From: Chiridota heheva
Lineage: Eukaryota; Echinodermata; Holothuroidea; Apodida; Chiridotidae
Assembly (NCBI GenBank): GCA_020152595.1
Contig: JAIGNY010001912.1
Coordinates: forward strand, 2,059,501 to 2,123,500
Direction of reading: 5' to 3'
DNA length: 64,000 nt
Shown: positions 55,701-61,700 of the stretch, piece after piece
Layout of the letters: the number at the start of each line of letters is the position of its first letter
How positions within the stretch are numbered: the first letter of the stretch is position 1
Translations under genes and position numbers: made by a program
Notes under the pieces: generated by a model
Told to the model about the DNA's origin: nothing
The model's database searches: none
The model's input: only the letters and a program-made list of their open reading frames with translations

Positions 55701-58700
55701 AGTTTATTTATAGTTTTCCGTAACACATCACTGCTATTCCGCGAAATTTTTCCTTCTGCGCATTTTGAGGTAAATATTCCCATGTCTAATTAAGTGTACA
55801 GCAGATGACAGTGTTCCTGCCCTACAAAATGGTGATGTAAACAAAGTCATGTGAGCTCATGACATCAGCTGAAACACCCTTATAGCAGTTGAGTTTTGCA
55901 TAAGCTTGTTGTTACGTAATATTCTGTGAACAATCTCTTCATTCTTTCTACAACTTAGATAAGCGCACCAATTCTTTTAAACTACATGATATCTGATGCA
56001 AATGTTGTGCCCTGACATCTATGACATTGCTACTCGCAGTGCCTGCACTCAATATTGATTAAATAGTGTACATGCTGTGTCACGCTTAAACCATTCCCGA
56101 AATAAACTCCCTACGTATGTAAGTACGTATGTACATTGTATGTATAATTGTGCACTGCATGTATGGAGTGTGGGGGCAGTGATGCATGAATTTTCATGGC
56201 CTTGAGATGCTCGATTTTCAACACGTTGAAAATCAGAACATCGCTGATGTAAGGGTGTCGGGCTCGTTCCGCTTCAGTGACCCAGTGGGCCGCCCACCGG
56301 GACCATGCTGCATATATTTTTGAGGTGGCACACTTGTCACGGGTTCATTAACACTTACTCTACCAGCACCTTTTTGAAAATGCACTTAAGAGGCGGGGTC
56401 AAAGATAGGGCACCCAAAACAGTGATAATATTGCCTTGTGGTAGAGTAAGGGTTAATAAAAGCAAAGAAAATAATATCAAATCTTGCTTATGTCCTATGT
56501 CTAAATGTAACTTGAAATTGTCCAACCCACTCTCAATATTACTGCACAAACCACAAAGCATGTGGACATCTAAATGAGATGGATAGTAATTTAGTGTGGG
56601 TGTATTGCTGAATTGTTTTAAGTAACATAAAATCTAAATATCAATTTAGGTTCAAAGAAATTTAAAATAAAAAAAAATACAAGAAATTTCAATGTAACTC
56701 TTTGAACTAACTTGGGTAAAAGATCTCTTCACAATCATATGTAGCAGCAGTGAAGAGATTGGTCGTTAAACTAATTTCACTGTCAGTGACTAGAAACAAT
56801 ACTTCACTGGTTACAGAACGTCACTGGTTTAACATGAATTACTTCACCTGTTTAAATTTCTTGAATTTTCTAACCTACTTTGTACTCATTTTGCTGCAAG
56901 TTATATATGAATAACATAATAAAAAGGAGGGCTTTGTAATCTCAATATCCATCAATTTTAAGCTTGTTTTTATCACTTTCAAATGAAGAATAAATGTATA
57001 GAAACTAATATTAAATTTTGTTAATATCTTCAGGCTATATTTAAATAAAACTTTTAAGATTGTCCAACCCACTCTCAATATCATTGCACAAACCACATGA
57101 AATGTGGAAATCTAAATGAGATGGATAATACACCACTTTTTGTAGGTGTATTGCTGAATTGTATTAAGTAACATAAAATCTAAATATCAATTTCATTTTA
57201 AAGAAAGTTAATATGAAAAATATACAACAAATTTAAATGTAACTCTTTGAAATAACTTGGGTGAAAGATCTCTTCACAATTATATGTAGCAGTACTAAAG
57301 CAATTGCTTATTAAACTAATTTCATTGTCAGTGTTTAGAAATAATATTTCACCTGTTTAAACTTCTTTAATTTTGTAACCTAATTTGTACTCATTTTGTC
57401 ACAAGTCATAGATGATTAACAAAATAAAAGGAAGGGCTTTGTAATCTCAATATTCATGAATTTTAGGCATGTTTTTATCGATTTCAAATGAAGAATAAAT
57501 GCATAGAAACTAACATTTCAGGTTAGGTTGAAATAAAATTTGAGATTGTCCAACCCACTTTCTATATTGCTGCACAAACCACACGGTATGTGGACATTAT
57601 GTGGACCATTTTGTGTAAGTGTATTTCTAATTTGTTTGAAGTAACATGAAATGTGAATATCTAGAAACAGTACTTCACTGTTTAACATTAATTACTTAAA
57701 TGTTCTAACCTTAATTTATACTTATTTTGCTGCATGTAATACAGTAGATGAATAATAATTAAAAAAGAAGACTTTGTAATCTTAAAATCCATAAATTTGA
57801 TCAATTTCAAATGAAGAAAAAATGCATTGAAACTAATATTAAAACTTGTTGATGTCTCACATCGAAATAAAACGTCAAATTGTCCAAACTGATATTACTG
57901 CACAAACTACATGGCATGTGGACATCTAAACAAGATGGATAATGCATCATTTTGTGTGGTTGGATTGCTAAATTAGAATGTGGTTGTGGTGTGATTGGAA
58001 TGTAAACTCGGAATATTATTACTTTTTAAATTTCAAACTAGAACGGTAAATGTCATGGTTCGCATGCCCATGCAAATTGACACCCATAACATAAGATCCT
58101 ACTTGGCATTCTATCATATGTCCCACATGGCATTCCATCATATGTCCCACATGGCATCCCATCTTATGACCCACATGGCATCCCACCCTGTCCCACATGG
58201 TTCCATCCCATGTTGCAAATTGCATCCCACTCATGTCCCACATGACATTCCATCCCATCCCACATGGCATTCCACCATCATGCAACATGGCATTCCAGCA
58301 TCTCCCACATGGCATTCCAGCATATGTCCCACATGGCATCCCACCCTATGTCCCACATGGATCCCATCCTGTCCCACATTAATCCAACCATATGTCCCAC
58401 ATGGCATCCCTCCCTATGTCCCACATTGCATCCCTCCCTATGTCCCACATGGCATCCCTCCCTGTGTCCCACACGGCATCCCTCCCTATGTCCCTCATGT
58501 CATCCCACCTTATATTCCCGCATCGGTGGATTTCCACCTGATATCCAACATGGCATCCCACCTTATGTCCCACCATATGTTCCCATCCTATTTTATGTCC
58601 CACAAGGCATCACATCCCGTGTCCCCATGACCTCCTACCCTATGTCCCACATAGCCTCCTACCCTATGCCACACATGTCATCCCAACCTATGTCACACTG

Positions 58701-61700
58701 TGTTACTCGTGGCATCCCACCCCATGTCCCACATGACATCCCATGTCCCACATGACATCCCATGTCCCACATGACATCCCATGTCCCACATGACATCCCA
58801 TCCTATAACATTCCACCCTATGTCCCTCATGGCATTCCACCATATATCCCAGCCCATGTCCCACATGGCATAGGCTCCGTAAGAAGTCTTGTCCTAGCTA
58901 TCACAGTCCCTGATTATACTATGTATGAAAGTCTGTCAGTCCAAATAATAAGTTATATGCAAATGACCTGTTAAATAAGAAAAAAAGGTGGAGTTGTATA
59001 ATATCATGCCTACCATGCCTTGGTGTATACCATATGGTATATATTATATCCTATGTCCCGCATGGCCCCCATCCATGTCCCATATGACATCCCTCCCTAT
59101 GTTCATACGCAGTCACATTTTTAACTAGAACAATATCATACTTGGACATTTTTGTAGAAAGAACACAAACAACTTGTAGCCTTTATACATGCTCATCAAT
59201 CTACAGTTATTTAATATAAAATACACTTGGTGTACAAATAAAGCTCGCAAGCTCAGTTAAATATATCATAAATATATACATCTGCATAGACAATTTGATA
59301 AGGTTGTTCATGAAGACCCTTCCTTGACTATACTCCCACTTTCAAGACACTTAGATATAATTTTCATTCTAATTTTGTAACTTGATTTCACTGTCTGCTT
59401 ACGACATAATTATGCTACAAGCAAAAATTTGATCCCCTGGAGCATTCCACAACAGTTAATTCTGGAAGATATAAAAATACATTCCTGCTGAGGTGTCATT
59501 TCTAGGAGCAATTAGGAATGAAGCTGATGCAATTTTTCCATATCGATGTGGAGTCATTATCAGGTTTCTAGTCTTAAAAGCAATTTAACTGCACACTTAA
59601 TTCATGATGGATTAGATTACATCCAACCAAGCGCTCTTAAATTTACTTGTTTGATATCTAATTGATGAGTTGATGCAACATCCATGTTTCCTGTGTCAGA
59701 CATGAATTTATGGCATGATTTTAAGATTTTGTATTTAATTCCTTCTCTTCCAGCTTCAATGTAAGTGAACATCAAGAAGCTAATTTTATGGTTGGTTGGT
59801 TGGCTGCTAAGTTTGCCAACCTATATTGTTCCAGCATATGTGAAAAATGTCTTTCCCAATCAATTTTTTTAAAGACAAAAAATCTACAAGGTTAAATTTA
59901 CAGTTTTATGTACTGTAACATGAACAGGACCCTGGTGAAAAAACAAAACAAAAAAACATTATATGCTTTTAAAGTTATATGTTGGAAAGATCAACAAATC
60001 TCCAACATGACTGGGACAACTGAAATATACTTTTGCTTTTGTGTAGTATGGGCAGGCAAAATAAATTAGGAAAACTTGGCAAGTGAAAAATTGAGCTAAA
60101 AAGCCTTAAAGTATAGAAACTTGAATTCAGTTGTGTCTGCTACAAAGGTATACACTGAGCTGACAAAGATTAGGCTTCAGTTTGTTATCCTTAACTGACT
60201 GTTGAAAGCATAACATACATATCTTAATGAAAAGTCATTCTATAAAGACAATTTGGAAGTTTAATAATATTTCACAACTCTGGTTTCTTTAAAGTCAGTA
60301 CAACACAAAAGCTTTGATGAGAAGTGGTTCAGCCCATCTTAACTTACAAATGAAAGCATCAAGATTGGCAGCAAGTGCTCAAAACTTTTAGCATAGGAAA
60401 GAAACTAGAAATGTCAAAGGCAGAGGAAAATAAGATATTACTTTGCTTCACAGGGAAATCTAAAAATACATAAATATCATTGTCACACTAGAGTACCTCA
60501 AAAGAATCTTGTCTTAATTTCTAATGTTCAAAAATTCATCTTAGTGACATACCATACTTAACATAATTGATTAAAGACAATTATGAATAAAATATATGTT
60601 TCTGTAGGAAAATGAAAATAGAAATGTACCATTTTGTGGGTTGTTGACACAATTACACAATGCACTTGTGATATCCATCCATAATTCCAAAGAGGGTTCA
60701 TCTTCACGAGATAACCATTTCCTTACATGGGAATTCAATATGTCAAATCCTGGGAAAAGTCTGGAATCATATGAAAAAACATGCAATCAAAATAGAATTA
60801 TATGAATCAAATAGGCTTTGTGGTTTTAGGTAGACACACTTACTTCATGAGCCCTTACTGACTCACATCATCAAGTCAATATTTATATTCCTGCATTATT
60901 ATTATCATTATCATGTTCTAGATTCAAAGCAACAAATGCTATTTCTAGGTCTCTTAATAAAAACTTCCTTATAATAAATACAGATTAGATTGATAAAATT
61001 AGGTCTACCAAAGAAATGAATAGATCCTTTTTGCCATTTACAAGTTCTACAAGAATATTTTATTACTGTAGGTTACTGCAATATTATTTAAAAAACACAT
61101 ACTAAATATCATGGTGAATAAACTTCATTTGTGGTCTTCATAAGATACTTTCTTTGATGATCCAGTTGCATATTATGATTGGTTTTGGGATTTTTTTTTA
61201 TCATATTTCGAATGCTATAAGTTGCTTCACCTTTCTCTGGTAAAAAGTAAATTTGCATGTTCAAAAGAGATTAGCATACCTGAAGATTTCCACCATAGAT
61301 TCCAAACACCTTGAATTCCTTACCAATGCCTGTCCAGTATCTGAAAACACAAAGAAGGAATCCATGACATATGAAGGTACAAGAAATGTAATAAATTGAT
61401 TGTGAAGTGTTATCAGCTAACCAAAAAAGGAACTTGATATTATCACCCACACGTTGAGAGTATGACGATCATTTGAAACAAATAACTTTGTCACAGTTAC
61501 ATAAATTTCTTTCATCAACTATCATCTCATACATAAATACCAACAAAAATAGTTAGAGATAGCTTTATGTGAAATTGTATTCCAAATCTGAAGTTGATAA
61601 TGGCATAGATAATCATCAAGATTGGGATTTAATATAAACAAGAGTACATAAACTATATTGTCAAGACATATACTGATCTATGTTCACCAGATATGTTTAC

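Noticed and set aside
58019-58755. Overlapping ORFs of up to 211 codons on both strands
   Set aside because: Created by the 24-bp minisatellite; no codon preference or splice context.
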